From Platynereis dumerilii (Eukaryota > Annelida > Polychaeta > Phyllodocida > Nereididae), in NCBI GenBank assembly GCA_026936325.1, contig JAPTHN010000011.1:5001-69000 (forward strand): DNA of 64,000 bases, written 5' to 3'. Each line of letters begins with the position of its first letter. Within the stretch, counting starts at the first letter, position 1. Positions 15,001-26,519 of the stretch are shown piece after piece. The notes under the pieces are model-generated. The model ran no database searches and was not told the DNA's origin. It saw nothing but the letters and a program-made list of their open reading frames with translations. Position numbers and translations under genes: made by a program.

Positions 15001-18000
15001 CCTTGGGGTAAACCTTGGGGTAAACCTTGGGGTAAACCTTGGGGTAAACCTTGGGGTAAACCTTGGGGTAAACCTTGGGGTAAACCTTGGGGTAAACCTT
15101 GGGGTAAACCTTGGGGTAAACCTTGGATGATTTTGGACAGTTTTGGACTCTTCGGCTGACAGAGAACAGAAAGACAGATATAGAGATGTACGAAGATGTT
15201 GTTGGCTGACAGAGAAACAAACAAATGCTCAACATCAAACTTCACAACTACGCTCTCTCCTGCTTCTATGATCACTCACTGCATTAAATTCTTCTAAAAC
15301 CCTAACCCTTACCGAAACCCTAACCCTACCAAAACCCTAACCCTAGCCGAAATCCTAACCCTAGCCGAAACCCTAGCCATTACTGAAACGAAACCTTGGG
15401 GTAAACCTTGGGGTAAACCTTGGGGTAAACCTTGGGGTAAACCTTGGGGTAAACCTTGGGGTAAACCTTGGGGTAAACCTTGGGGTAAACCTTGGGGTAA
15501 ACCTTGGGGTAAACCTTGGGGTAAACCTTGGGGTAAACCTTGGATGATTTTGGACAGTTTTGGACTCTTCGGCTGACAGAGAACAGAAAGACAGATATAG
15601 AGATGTACGAAGATGTTGTTGGGCTGACAGAGAAACAAACAAATGCTCAACATCAAACTTCACAACTACGCTCTCTCCTGCTTCTATGATCACTCACTGC
15701 ATTAAATTCTTCTAAAACCCTAACCCTAACCGAAACCCTAACCCTACCAAAACCCTAACCCTAGCCGAAAAGCTAACCCTAGCCGAAACCCTAACCCTAG
15801 CCGAAACCCTAGCCATTACTGGGGTAAACCTTGGGGTAAACCTTGGGGTAAACCTTGGGGTAAACCTTGGGGTAAACCTTGGGGTAAACCTTGGGGTAAA
15901 CCTTGGGGTAAACCTTGGGGTAAACCTTGGGGTAAACCTTGGGGTAAACCTTGGATGATTTTGGACAGTTTTGGACTCTTCGGCTGACAGAGAACAGAAA
16001 GACAGATATAGAGACATACGAAGATGTTGTTGGGCTGACAGAGAAACAAACAAATGCTCAACATCAAACTTCACAACTACGCTCTCTCCTGCTTCTATGA
16101 TCACTCACTGCATTAAATTCTTCTAAAACCCTAACCCTTACCGAAACCCTAACCCTACCAAAACCCTAACCCTAGCCGAAACCCTAACCCTAGCCGAAAC
16201 CCTAGCCATTACTGAAACGAAACCTTGGGGTAAACCTTGGGGTAAACCTTGGGGTAAACCTTGGGGTAAACCTTGGGGTAAACCTTGGGGTAAACCTTGG
16301 GGTAAACCTTGGGGTAAACCTTGGGGTAAACCTTGGGGTAAACCTTGGATGATTTTGGACAGTTTTGGACTCTTCGGCTGACAGAGAACAGAAAGACAGA
16401 TATAGAGATGTACGAAGATGTTGTTGGCTGACAGAGAAACAAACAAATGCTCAACATCAAACTTCACAACTACGCTCTCTCCTGCTTCTATGATCACTCA
16501 CTGCATTAAATTCTTCTAAAACCCTAACCCTTACCGAAACCCTAACCCTACCAAAACCCTAACCCTAGCCGAAATCCTAACCCTAGCCGAAACCCTAGCC
16601 ATTACTGAAACGAAACCTTGGGGTAAACCTTGGGGTAAACCTTGGGGTAAACCTTGGGGTAAACCTTGGGGTAAACCTTGGGGTAAACCTTGGGGTAAAC
16701 CTTGGGGTAAACCTTGGGGTAAACCTTGGGGTAAACCTTGGGGTAAACCTTGGATGATTTTGGACAGTTTTGGACTCTTCGGCTGACAGAGAACAGAAAG
16801 ACAGATATAGAGATGTACGAAGATGTTGTTGGCTGACAGAGAAACAAACAAATGCTCAACATCAAACTTCACAACTACGCTCTCTCCTGCTTCTATGATC
16901 ACTCACTGCATTAAATTCTTCTAAAACCCTAACCCTTACCGAAACCCTAACCCTACCAAAACCCTAACCCTAGCCGAAATCCTAACCCTAGCCGAAACCC
17001 TAGCCATTACTGAAACGAAACCTTGGGGTAAACCTTGGGGTAAACCTTGGGGTAAACCTTGGGGTAAACCTTGGGGTAAACCTTGGGGTAAACCTTGGGG
17101 TAAACCTTGGGGTAAACCTTGGGGTAAACCTTGGGGTAAACCTTGGGGTAAACCTTGGGGTAAACCTTGGGGTAAACCTTGGATGATTTTGGACAGTTTT
17201 GGACTCTTCGGCTGACAGAGAACAGAAAGACAGATATAGAGATGTACGAAGATGTTGTTGGGCTGACAGAGAAACAAACAAATGCTCAACATCAAACTTC
17301 ACAACTACGCTCTCTCCTGCTTCTATGATCACTCACTGCATTAAATTCTTCTAAAACCCTAACCCTAACCGAAACCCTAACCCTACCAAAACCCTAACCC
17401 TAGCCGAAAAGCTAACCCTAGCCGAAACCCTAACCCTAGCCGAAACCCTAGCCATTACTGGGGTAAACCTTGGGGTAAACCTTGGGGTAAACCTTGGGGT
17501 AAACCTTGGGGTAAACCTTGGGGTAAACCTTGGGGTAAACCTTGGGGTAAACCTTGGGGTAAACCTTGGGGTAAACCTTGGATGATTTTGGACAGTTTTG
17601 GACTCTTCGGCTGACAGAGAACAGAAAGACAGATATAGAGACATACGAAGATGTTGTTGGGCTGACAGAGAAACAAACAAATGCTCAACATCAAACTTCA
17701 CAACTACGCTCTCTCCTGCTTCTATGATCACTCACTGCATTAAATTCTTCTAAAACCCTAACCCTTACCGAAACCCTAACCCTACCAAAACCCTAACCCT
17801 AGCCGAAACCCTAACCCTAGCCGAAACCCTAGCCATTACTGAAACGAAACCTTGGGGTAAACCTTGGGGTAAACCTTGGGGTAAACCTTGGGGTAAACCT
17901 TGGGGTAAACCTTGGGGTAAACCTTGGGGTAAACCTTGGGGTAAACCTTGGGGTAAACCTTGGACAGTTTTGGACTCTTCGGCTGACAGAGAACAGAAAG

Positions 18001-18131
18001 ACAGATATAGAGATGTACGAAGATGTTGTTGGGCTGACAGAGAAACAAACAAATGCTCAACATCAAACTTCACAACTACGCTCTCTCCTGCTTCTATGAT
18101 CACTCACTGCATTAAATTCTTCTAAAACCCT
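1..18131. repeat. Subtelomeric satellite array, 45 units with A-B-C-D higher-order order
   Basis: The array holds 45 tandem units of about 320-490 bp, starting mid-unit at base 1. Each unit has three parts: (1) about 90 bp of degenerate telomere repeat (CCCTAACCCTTACCG, CCCTACCAAAA, CCCTAGCCGAAA); (2) a CCTTGGGGTAAA minisatellite of variable copy number; (3) a spacer that contains GGCTGACAGAGAA twice and ends near CATTAAATTCTTCT. Four types are told apart by linked variants. A has GCCGAAACCC, GATGTA and TTGGCTG. B has GCCGAAATCC, GATGTA and TTGGCTG. C has GCCGAAATCC, GATGTA and TTGGGCTG. D has CCCTAACCG, GCCGAAAAGC, GACATA and TTGGGCTG, and lacks the AAACGAAA that precedes the minisatellite in the other types. 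The C-rich strand reads 5'->3' from the left, as expected for a left chromosome arm. Open frames through the array (repeating LPQG, YPKV or RFTP) are artefacts of the 12-bp period. Confidence 0.95.
947..1168 (+). repeat. Longest 12-bp minisatellite block (18 copies)
   Basis: This block has 18 uninterrupted copies of CCTTGGGGTAAA plus a closing CCTTGG. It ties with the block in the unit that begins near 11,698 as the longest. The shortest (near 6,242-6,297) has 4 full copies. A few single 11-bp steps (CCTTGGGTAAA) occur elsewhere, for example near 4,250, 5,145, 5,512 and 10,230. Each copy puts a GGGG run on the + strand every 12 bases, whereas the flanking telomere-like block has its G-runs on the - strand. 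Confidence 0.95.
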
Positions 18132-18205
18132 AACCCTACCAAAACAGAGAAATACACAAATGCTCAACAACAAACTTCACAATAACTCTCTCTCCAGGCT
18201 GAGAC
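18127..18205 (+). repeat. Diverged inner edge of the satellite
   Basis: After the last regular unit the sequence passes from CCCTAACCCTACCAAAAC straight into a worn copy of the spacer (AGAGAAATACACAAATGCTC, then CAACAAACTTCACAATAACT). This matches the normal spacer with several substitutions. Edge units that escape homogenisation usually look like this, so this is the inner boundary of the array. Confidence 0.8.
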
Positions 18206-21040
18206 TAAAACTTCAACTCAGACTGTTTATTTCCCCACTAACATTTGAGTTAAAACTCAGGTCACATGACCACCCCAGTTGCCAGCTATAAACGCCTGTC
18301 GCACGCATGTCACTCACCCAAGCTATCCACCTATCCTACTTTTTTGCACTCACATTTCAGATGGGAGCCCACAACTATCTAACTCCTCTCTTATTTCCCT
18401 TTGCCAACTCCACCACCAATCTCCCACCAGGAGTGCATGAAACAGCATATTCTCATATTTTACTCCTCCCCAGAGGGAGCCACTTCTCATAACCATTTTT
18501 TTCCCCACAGATGGCAGCACTTATGTTCATCTGTTTTTGCCTGGAGCCAGCCCGAACCTCACGCAACAGGCACGCCTCCAGCTAATATCTGCTTCTCATC
18601 TACACAAACATGTCAACAATTAGCCACTTTCTAAACACCCGCACGTCACTCTAAACACCATGTCTTCCTAAAATATTCCCTTCTTTTAACATGACCACGT
18701 AGCCATGCAGCGTCACTTCACAATAATGCATTGTCAAACTTTTTCCACTAATGGGCATTTTCTAGTATTATACAAATGAATTAAAAACAGGTATATAAAA
18801 ACCTATGAAATAAAAAAATGGCCAGGAGACTGACTGAAGACGGTAATCATGGTCGCTGCTGGTGGGTCACCCAGAAGAAAAGTAACATAAAGTGTAAGTA
18901 ATAATATAAACTCATAATTATGCTGACATGAACGCTTATTGCAAGGCCGAAAATTCAAAATCTGAATATATTGAGCAAAAAAAACTATACGACATCAGGC
19001 TTTCATGTCATTATTTTCCTGCTTGTATGATCACTCACTTCGTTGAATACTTAAAAAATCCTAACCCTAACCGGAATAAGAAATTACCTGAAAGTAAGCG
19101 ACATTGTAAACATTTCTGTTTTATTTTGATAGCAAAATTTAAAACAGGATGACTGGTTTGTTTTGATTCCCTGATGACTTCAATTACAATTTTACTGAAC
19201 TTGACCGTCAAAAAATTAGCTTCATGCCTTGTTTGTATTTGAATACACTGTAATTTGTGTCACCAGTTAAATACGAAGTTTTTAATTTAGTCACTTGATA
19301 TGGCACGCTTATATTGTTATCCTTTCAAAGGCTCTTGTGTATACATATGTAATTTCTTTTGTACATTGAATATTTGGTTACATAAATTCAAGGGTCTAGA
19401 GTATATCAATCATTTTTAGAGATGCACTTCTTCTTCTTCCAATAAAGTACTGAACCGGTTGGTGTATCCTCGTACTGTGGAGTGCGGGTAAAAACCGATG
19501 GTGCAGTGATAAAATCCAGTGGTCCATTAAGGTTTGCTTGGTATCGGGGCATAACACCGGTATCAGATATTGGAGAGAAAAGACAGAACTTTTCTATAGG
19601 ATCTGAGATTGGCCCTATGACATTTGAGAAGGTTACCATCACAAAGAGCCAAATTTTTGCTCAAGATATATTGTAAAATAAACTTATAATTATATTCATG
19701 ATTTAAATCTGTATGAGCATACTCATTCTCCCAATCAACAAAAACTTTATTGAAGTCTTGATATGCCAATTATTAATTACACTTGAGATCTTTCATTGCC
19801 CTGAACCTGAGCTGTGTTACAGTAAACCCAAGAGGGTGAATAATAATGATAATAGGCTTAAAAGGCTTAAGGACCCTACAGCCCGATTTCACCAACTTGT
19901 GACAAGTCTAAACTTTTGAGACTGACCAAACAGACTGGTCTCAAATCCCACCCAATCTTTTCAATGTTATTCACATCCGAATCACAAGTCTAAATCACAA
20001 AAACTGTTTCACCAACAACAATGTCAGAAGAATTATTAAATATAATATTCAGCTGATATTGCCATAATCATAACAGTTCACATGCCATGTTCTGTTCGCA
20101 TGACCCCGACATCACAGAAAAATTACAGATGAGACACAGATTGCACACTTAAAAATATATTTTTCAAATATATGCAGCACACGCAGAGAGAGATAGTAGT
20201 TATATCACACAATTAGTAGGCTTCAAGTGAGGAACTTTCCCAGTAGCAAGAAAGACTCAAGAGCTGAATGGACTCCTCTGCAGACCATTGTAATTGCTCT
20301 GTTTCCAGAGGTCTTCCGGCATGGGGTTCTATGCCCAACCAAGGCAGAGAAATGTAAGAAGAAGTCACAGACAAACAGATGAAAATACACATTAAATATA
20401 GGATTAGTGAGTTAGTAACAAAAGAGAAAGAAAAGTAAAAAGTGAGAGACCAGGCCCAGCAAATTGCCAGGTCACAAAAATTATCAGCTTGTTCTTTAAC
20501 AAAACAGCCAAATTCTCTCTGGTGATGCTGATACACTCACCGTGGAGGGTGTCATGCATTTCCAGGATCAATCTTTGTGGTCAAGGACTAAAAAGTAAAG
20601 TGATATTTTAAAGACTGTTTCCTAGTAATCTAGGAGCCAACTTTCATCACTTGATTGATTAATGGACTTTAAACTCAAGTGGTCATAATATTGAGTTTAC
20701 CTGTATTGAAAATTATTGACTTTTTGCTCAGAAGTGTGGACTGGTCAAGTTTGCATTCACGGAGTACTGTATTGTTTACTGTTTGAGTAGATTGTGTGAA
20801 CATTGTTTGTCAATCTGTTTGATTATTTGAGGTTGTGATTCACAGTTACATTGTTGGTCAGTTGAGGTATTAGAAACTTGTGAACAGCTGATTTCTATAG
20901 GATTTTTTTTCTCAGTGAAATTGGTCCATGAGATATCTCTTCACTGATAGTTTTTCAATTCATTTCAAAATTACTGAACCTTGTACAAATTCATATTCAC
21001 CATGTCTCTAAAAAATTGAGATGTCTCTAAATTGACTGGT
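18206..21040. other. No gene recognised; AT-rich subtelomeric DNA
   Basis: Apart from the satellite relic at 19,018-19,075 I see no gene here. Short open frames exist on both strands (for example 18,307-18,492 + and 20,213-20,536 -), but none resembles a known protein or shows exon-like borders. The stretch 19,406-19,680 is open on both strands for 60-78 codons without recognisable content. Confidence 0.6.
19018..19075 (+). repeat. Isolated relic of a satellite unit junction
   Basis: The text TTCCTGCTTGTATGATCACT, continuing through CACTTCGTTGAATAC to AATCCTAACCCTAACCGG, aligns with the spacer-to-telomere-repeat junction of the satellite (CTCCTGCTTCTATGATCACT ... CCCTAACCCTAACCGAAAC). It lies about 0.9 kb beyond the array and is clearly older, so the array once reached further inward. 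Confidence 0.8.
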
Positions 21041-22709
21041 GGGCAATTCCGTAAAGTCATCAACCAACCAGGCAAAATTTGAAATTAACATAGGTATGTG
21101 TTATGGGTGTTGTAATGTGCCAAAATAAGTCTATTGTCAGGTACAAAAAAAATCAATTGATTATCTCATTTGGTTTTTGAGATATTTGTATTTAAGTAAT
21201 GCTATGTTTCGTGACTGCAGTTATTATATTTTGTGACACTCCTAATGTAAGATGTCCCTGCCAATAGAGAAATAGGTTAGTTGGTTTCATTTTGCTGTCA
21301 GTTAATGCCTATTGGGGTACACTTTCATTTTGCATTAAAAATTCTTGCATCAATCTTTGTGAATTCTGTCAGATAGTTACATTTGACCTGACAAGATTCT
21401 AGGTGTACGTCCGACACCAAAATTACTAAATAATTTTCCTGCTCACAGGTCACTGATGTCAACTTTATGAAACATCTAGTGCAAAGCACTTTTATGTACA
21501 TGAATATCATGATGGCCACTTTAATGATTTAACCCTAATACAATTGCCAGGGAGAGCACTTAAAACATGTACGTCCGACACCGAAATGGCAATGTATGTC
21601 CGACACCAAATTATACAAATGCATCAGGAACAAAGGAAATGATACAAACATTGGTAAACAGGCTTGGATTCATCAAAACAACTTATGCCAGTCCGTTATG
21701 GTGAACCTTAAAGTAGTATACGCCACAAAACAGGAAATAGATGGTATCCTTAAAGTTCGGTCATTTTTCAGTCCATTTTCGGCCATAAAATTATGTGAAA
21801 GTAGTTTATAACAAGTGTAATTGGCATGAAATTGTGTCACAAGCTAAGACAGGCATGGTACTGATTGAAAATGAATGATAAAGTGATATCTACCAGTTTT
21901 AACCCAGTTTTTTAAGCTTTGATAGTACCAAAAAGCATATACAGAAGTAATCCAAAAAGGGCATATTTTCCTAATTACTTTACATTTATTTGCCAAATAC
22001 CTCCACACTTTTATTGTTCAAGTATTCTCACAACAAGTATTAAAGAAATATGTGCAATTTCAGTAAAAATTGTAGGTATAACTAGAGATATTCTTCATAT
22101 TCTTGTGCTAAAATCACGGTAAATTTAGGGGTACAAAAGGTGAAAATAACTTGCATGTTTGAGCCACCATATTTGGCACAAATATACAATGCTGAAGCCA
22201 TTTCATGATTCCTGGTTATCGCAAGAGAACTCTACATTGTATAAAAGATGAAAAAAGAGACCAATCTTGCACTGGAGGCATCCTTTACACTACCAATTCA
22301 CACGCGTACGTCCGACACCGAAAATGTGTACGTCCGACACCGATTACAAATGGCTAAACCTTTATGAAAAAAAACAATATGGCTATGGAAATTAACCTGG
22401 CTGATGCCTGAAATAGTTTTCTTGACAATAAAGGTCAATTGATTGTTTTTTCTCAATACTAATTACAAAGTTTTGAGAGACAAGTCATCAAGTCAGAAAA
22501 GTGTCATTTCTCTGAGTACGTCCGACACCATGACATTTTGCCTTATACCTCAGCTCCTATTGCACTTTGAGCTTTGGTTGATGGCTTGTTTGAAAGCCCT
22601 ACCACAGGGCCTCAGGCCAGCTTAACAATAAAATAGCTAAGGTTTATTGGTAGGGCTACACAAGCTGTTAAAGTGTCTGATCTGTATGTCCGACTTTACG
22701 GAATTGCCC
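21041..22709. mobile_element. Non-autonomous DNA transposon-like element with 18-bp TIRs and repeated 13-mers
   Basis: The ends are exact inverted repeats: GGGCAATTCCGTAAAGTC at 21,041-21,058 and its reverse complement at 22,692-22,709. Inside, the 13-mer TACGTCCGACACC (or TATGTCCGACACC) occurs in the same orientation at 21,406, 21,570, 21,595, 22,307, 22,329 and 22,517. A seventh partial copy, TATGTCCGAC at 22,685, runs directly into the right TIR. Motifs tied to a terminal repeat in this way are typical of subterminal transposase-binding sites. The longest internal open frames are about 70 codons and none looks like a transposase. No flanking target duplication is evident, so the superfamily is open. 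The right end abuts the gag region of a retroelement fossil. Confidence 0.7.
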
Positions 22710-23600
22710 TGCTGCAGAAGCTGGTAAACCTGAGATTAGGGAGTGGGCTAATCAATTGACTGAGGAGCAGTGGAAAGAGTTAGTTGGTGTTATTTATGCT
22801 GCATCCAAAAAGCCAGAAAGTAAAGGTTCTCCTTCAACAGGGGGAGCCACTGGAGGTGCAGGTTCGAGCCAAAATGCTGTTATTCCTCACACAAATAATC
22901 AAGTAAATCATGTCAAAATTCCAACTTTGCCTATATTTAATGGTGCAGCTGGCAAAGGTAATGAGGTGTCATATACACAATGGAAATATGCTGTTAAAGG
23001 TTTGCAGGGTCAACATGCAGATAGTGCAGTTCTACTAGCTATACGACAGTCTGTCAGGGGTAGGGGCTTTGATGCTCTTTATACACTTTGGGATAGCCCA
23101 ACATCAACACAGGTTATTTCAAAATTTTATACATTATTTGGTAAAACATTGTCACAGTCTGAGGCAATGAAGAAACTCTATGGAGCGGAACAAAAGGAGT
23201 CTGAAAGCATCACAACTTGGAGCTGCAGGTTAAAGGGATTGATGATTGATGCAATCAACTGTGATGCAATTCAGGTTGACAAAAGGGTTGAGACACTTCT
23301 TAAGCAATTCTGGAATAGTATTTGCAATTCTGAGGTTAAAAATGCATTGCGTCACAAGGTGGAAGCTGGGATATCTTTTGCGGATCTTATTTCTGCTGCT
23401 AGGTCTGTTGAGAAAGAAGTGAGTTCTACTCCAGTCATGTGTCAGCTACTGCAAAAAAAGCTGAAACATCAATGGACAAGATGGAAAGTCTAATCAAACG
23501 TTTGGAATCTTTAGAGTCAAGGGAATAGCAAGGGCTAATGCAACATCAGCTTCTAATTTTGATTCGAGAGATAGACAGAACTACCAACACAAGCCAAGGG
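22710..23600 (+). pseudogene. gag-like region of the Ty3/gypsy fossil
   Basis: A long open stretch encodes a capsid-type helical protein with a glycine/serine-rich lead-in followed by a segment of the kind seen in Ty3 Gag and the related PNMA host proteins. It opens directly at the border with the TIR element to its left, so its own 5' sequence is not present beside it. The assignment rests on position ahead of pol and general resemblance. Confidence 0.6.
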
Positions 23601-23821
23601 GGTCACTTTAAGAGTCAATGTTGGTTCAATAAAAATAACAAACACCAGGGAAACGACCAAGGCCCTACAAAAGGAGGCATGTAGGGTGTCATGGTTCAGC
23701 CACCAAAGTCAACCATAGTGGATTAGTTGGTAGAGCTAATGAGTCAACCATTGAACTTGAAGGAGTCTGTTATCGAGCTCTACTTGATAGTGGGTCTCAG
23801 ATATCATCTGTATCTCAATAA

Positions 23822-24470
23822 TATGACATATGTATCTGTTTGATGCTTTTGATGTCAATAAAATTCTATATATATATAATAATTCTTTGAATAATATCTA
23901 TCTCACTTATCTCTCCAGCCACTTACCAACTTACATGTTGAGGGTGTAATTAAGTTAAAACAAATAAAAATAACTGCAAAAAATTTATGTCCGGACTAAA
24001 ATATAGGTAGTAGCCTCTCTATTTGCCAGTCCAACTGACTTGAATGTATTTACTGTATTATGATTGTTATGAATGATCTCCATTGTATGGTCACTATCAG
24101 TATGGACCTGTCAGGGTTGGATCACGCAGTCATTATAGCGGTTGCCGCTAGCCTGCGTCTTTCAGCTCTCGACAAAAATCACAGTGACTAAAAAGACACT
24201 TGAATACCTTGGTTAAACTCTCGAAACATGAACAATTTATAATTTGAATTTACTTGCATTTTACTGACTCTTATACATCAACAATTAGAACTGAGACCGA
24301 TATTTAATATTTAATTAACTGTAAACTGATGTACTTAAAATTGTATTGGATTTTCATGTATTGTGTGTAGATGTAGAGTAGTTTTCGATTTCATTGTTTT
24401 CTACTGACAAATGTATCTATTTGATATAGAAAATGTCAATAAAACGATATATATATATATATATATATCT
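23822..24470 (+). mobile_element. AT-tailed insertion inside the retroelement fossil
   Basis: This stretch has no coding resemblance to the retroelement on either side. It contains two similar tails, GTATCTGTTTGATGCTTTTG ... GTCAATAAAATTCTATATAT (near 23,830-23,878) and GTATCTATTTGATATAGAAA ... GTCAATAAAACGATATATAT (near 24,412-24,469), each ending in a (TA)n tract. Repeated 3' ends with AATAAA and a simple-repeat tail suggest two nested or tandem LINE/SINE-type tails. No RT remnant is visible in the stretch. Confidence 0.55.
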
Positions 24471-24474
24471 GGAA

Positions 24475-25320
24475 TCTGGATGATATAATCGTATTTGGAC
24501 ATACATTTGAGGAGCATTTACAGAGATTGAATAATGTTTTCAGCAAACTTCATTAAGCCGGACTAAAGCTGAACCCTTCAAAGTGTTCATTATTCCAGAA
24601 AATGGTCAAATACTTGGGACACATCATCCCAGAAGACGGAATTGGGACTTGTCCAGAGAAGTTGAGGGCGGTCAAGGAATGGCCCGGACCATCGTCACAC
24701 AAGGAGGTCCATCAGTTTCTAGGTTTTGCTGGGTTCTATCGGCGCTTCATTGAAGGCTATGCATCCATTGCGCATCCTCTGCAGGAGCTCTTACAAGGTG
24801 GTTGTAAGAAACAAGGTGGGAAGAAGAAGAAAATTGTCTTTCCAAGTAAATTTGAATGGCTGCCAAAACATCTAATTGCCTTTGATAAACTGAAGTGTGC
24901 TCTTACAGCCGCTCCAGTTCTAGCTTATGCTCACTATTCTTTGCCATATACTGTCTCTGTGGCTGCTAGTGGATACAGCATAGGAGCTGTATTATATCAA
25001 GTGCAACAAGGTCAGAAATGTGTCATTGCATATACTAGTCGTGGACTGAATGAAACAGAGAAACGCTACCCAGTTCACAAAAGGGAAGTTTTAGCAATGA
25101 AATGGGTAGTAACAGAAAAATTCAGAGATTATTTGTATTATAGTCCATTTGAATTGGTCACGGATAATAATCCGTTGACATATGCTTTTTCATCTTTGAA
25201 GGTTGATGCTACAGGACACAGATGGCTTGCGGACTTGAGTAATTTTTGTTTTAGCATTAAATACAAGCCTGGTCCGAAGAACAAGGATGCTGATGCTCTC
25301 TCAAGAATAGTCTGGTCTGA
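24475..25320 (+). pseudogene. Reverse transcriptase end and RNase H region of the Ty3/gypsy fossil
   Basis: The region shows the conserved thumb/connection signature of Ty3/gypsy RT (the FLGF-x-FYRRFI type block near 24,716-24,760) followed by a Ty3-type RNase H with the characteristic A-Y-x-SR and K-x-Y-x-x-x-x-x-E blocks, ending near an A-D-A-L-S-R motif typical of the RNase H-integrase junction. The upstream part of RT is not represented here. Confidence 0.85.
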
Positions 25321-25499
25321 GGAACAAGTGAAGTCCGCATTAGCTGAAATCACTAACGTCGCTGGTGGTGTTACTGCAGTGAGTATGCAACAAGATGTCT
25401 CATGCGGGAGAGGAAGCGTCTGTTTCTTGAAAATGGTGTGTTATGTCGGAGACGCATCATTGACGGGGAACCGTCAAGGCAGATAGTGTTGCCAGGTAC

Positions 25500-26450
25500 T
25501 TACACTAAACAAGTGTTTGATTCCAGGACGGGACAAGACTATGGACCTCATCCGAGACAGGTTTTATTGGCCAAAGATGTCATCACAGATTGATCAGTGG
25601 GTCAAAGGTTGTGAACGTCGCTTAAGGAGGAAAGCAATTCCTCAGGTTGCACCTTTACATCCAATCACTTCAAAGCAACCACTTGAGTTGGTATGTATTG
25701 ACTACCTTTGTTTGGAAACAAGTGGTAGATATAGCAATGTTCTCGTCATAACTGATCATTTTACCCGCTTCGCACATGCCATTGCCACAACCAACCAATC
25801 TGCTAAGACAACTGCTCGTGTCCTACATGTGCTTGAACATTTTATTCAGCACTACGGTTTTCCTGTGAGACTTAACAGCGATAAAGGAGGGTAATTTGAG
25901 GGACAAGTGACCAGAGAATTGTGTCAGCTGGTTGGAATTAAGAAATCATGGACAATCCCATACCATCCACAGGGGAATGGTAGCTGTGAGAAGTTCATCC
26001 AGACACTATTAGGATTGCTTGGAACTCTGACATAGGAGAAGAAAGCACGTTGGAAAGATCAGCTAAGTTTTGTAGTCCATGCTTACAACTGTATGAAACA
26101 TGAAAGCACGGGTCTCACCCCATTTGAATTAATGTACGGACGCCTAGCAAGGCTACCAGTAGATCTGCTATTGTCACTGAATGGTGCTGTAGAACAACAG
26201 CCATATAGAATCATCAGATGAGGACGAAGGAGAGGACTGGCAACTTCAAATCTCAGATAGTTCTGAGGATGAGTGTGAAAACATGGCAGTAGTTCCAGTG
26301 GAACCTCAAGAACCAATAGAGGAGGATCCTGTACAGCCTTCATCAAGTGATTCAGAGGCGGAAGTTGTTGAGCCAAGAAGATCACTTAGATCAGGCAGGA
26401 TCAGGATGCCTGTTGATCGCTATGCTTCAGTAGATTTTAGGAATTAGTTT
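25500..26450 (+). pseudogene. Integrase region and C-terminal tail of the Ty3/gypsy fossil
   Basis: The segment carries an integrase N-terminal-like part (the R-D-R-F-Y-W-P block), a core with the D-Y-L and V-I-T-D-H-F-T-R-F blocks common to Ty3/gypsy integrases, and the P-Y-H-P-Q-G-N-G block. An acidic, serine-rich tail ending with an arginine-rich R-S-G-R-I-R-M-P-type motif follows, as in many invertebrate gypsy elements. It is part of the broken copy described above. Confidence 0.85.
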
Positions 26451-26519
26451 GTCACATTTTATTATTTGTATTTATCACCACTTCAAATGTGGTGGTACAC
26501 ATTTCTCAAGTGGGGGAGA

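Noticed and set aside
76-18103. About ninety - strand open frames with LPQG, YPKV or RFTP repeats
   Set aside because: All are frames of the satellite. The 12-bp minisatellite is divisible by three and lacks stops, so frames stay open. Copies differ only by minisatellite length and there is no sign of coding constraint.
1-18131. True telomere end
   Set aside because: The CCCTAA words are degenerate and interrupted in every unit, and the window begins mid-unit in spacer sequence. It is subtelomeric satellite, and the real end, if near, lies to the left.
20213-20536. 107-residue - strand frame
   Set aside because: Has hydrophobic stretches but no recognisable domain, no clear gene context and no splice partners.
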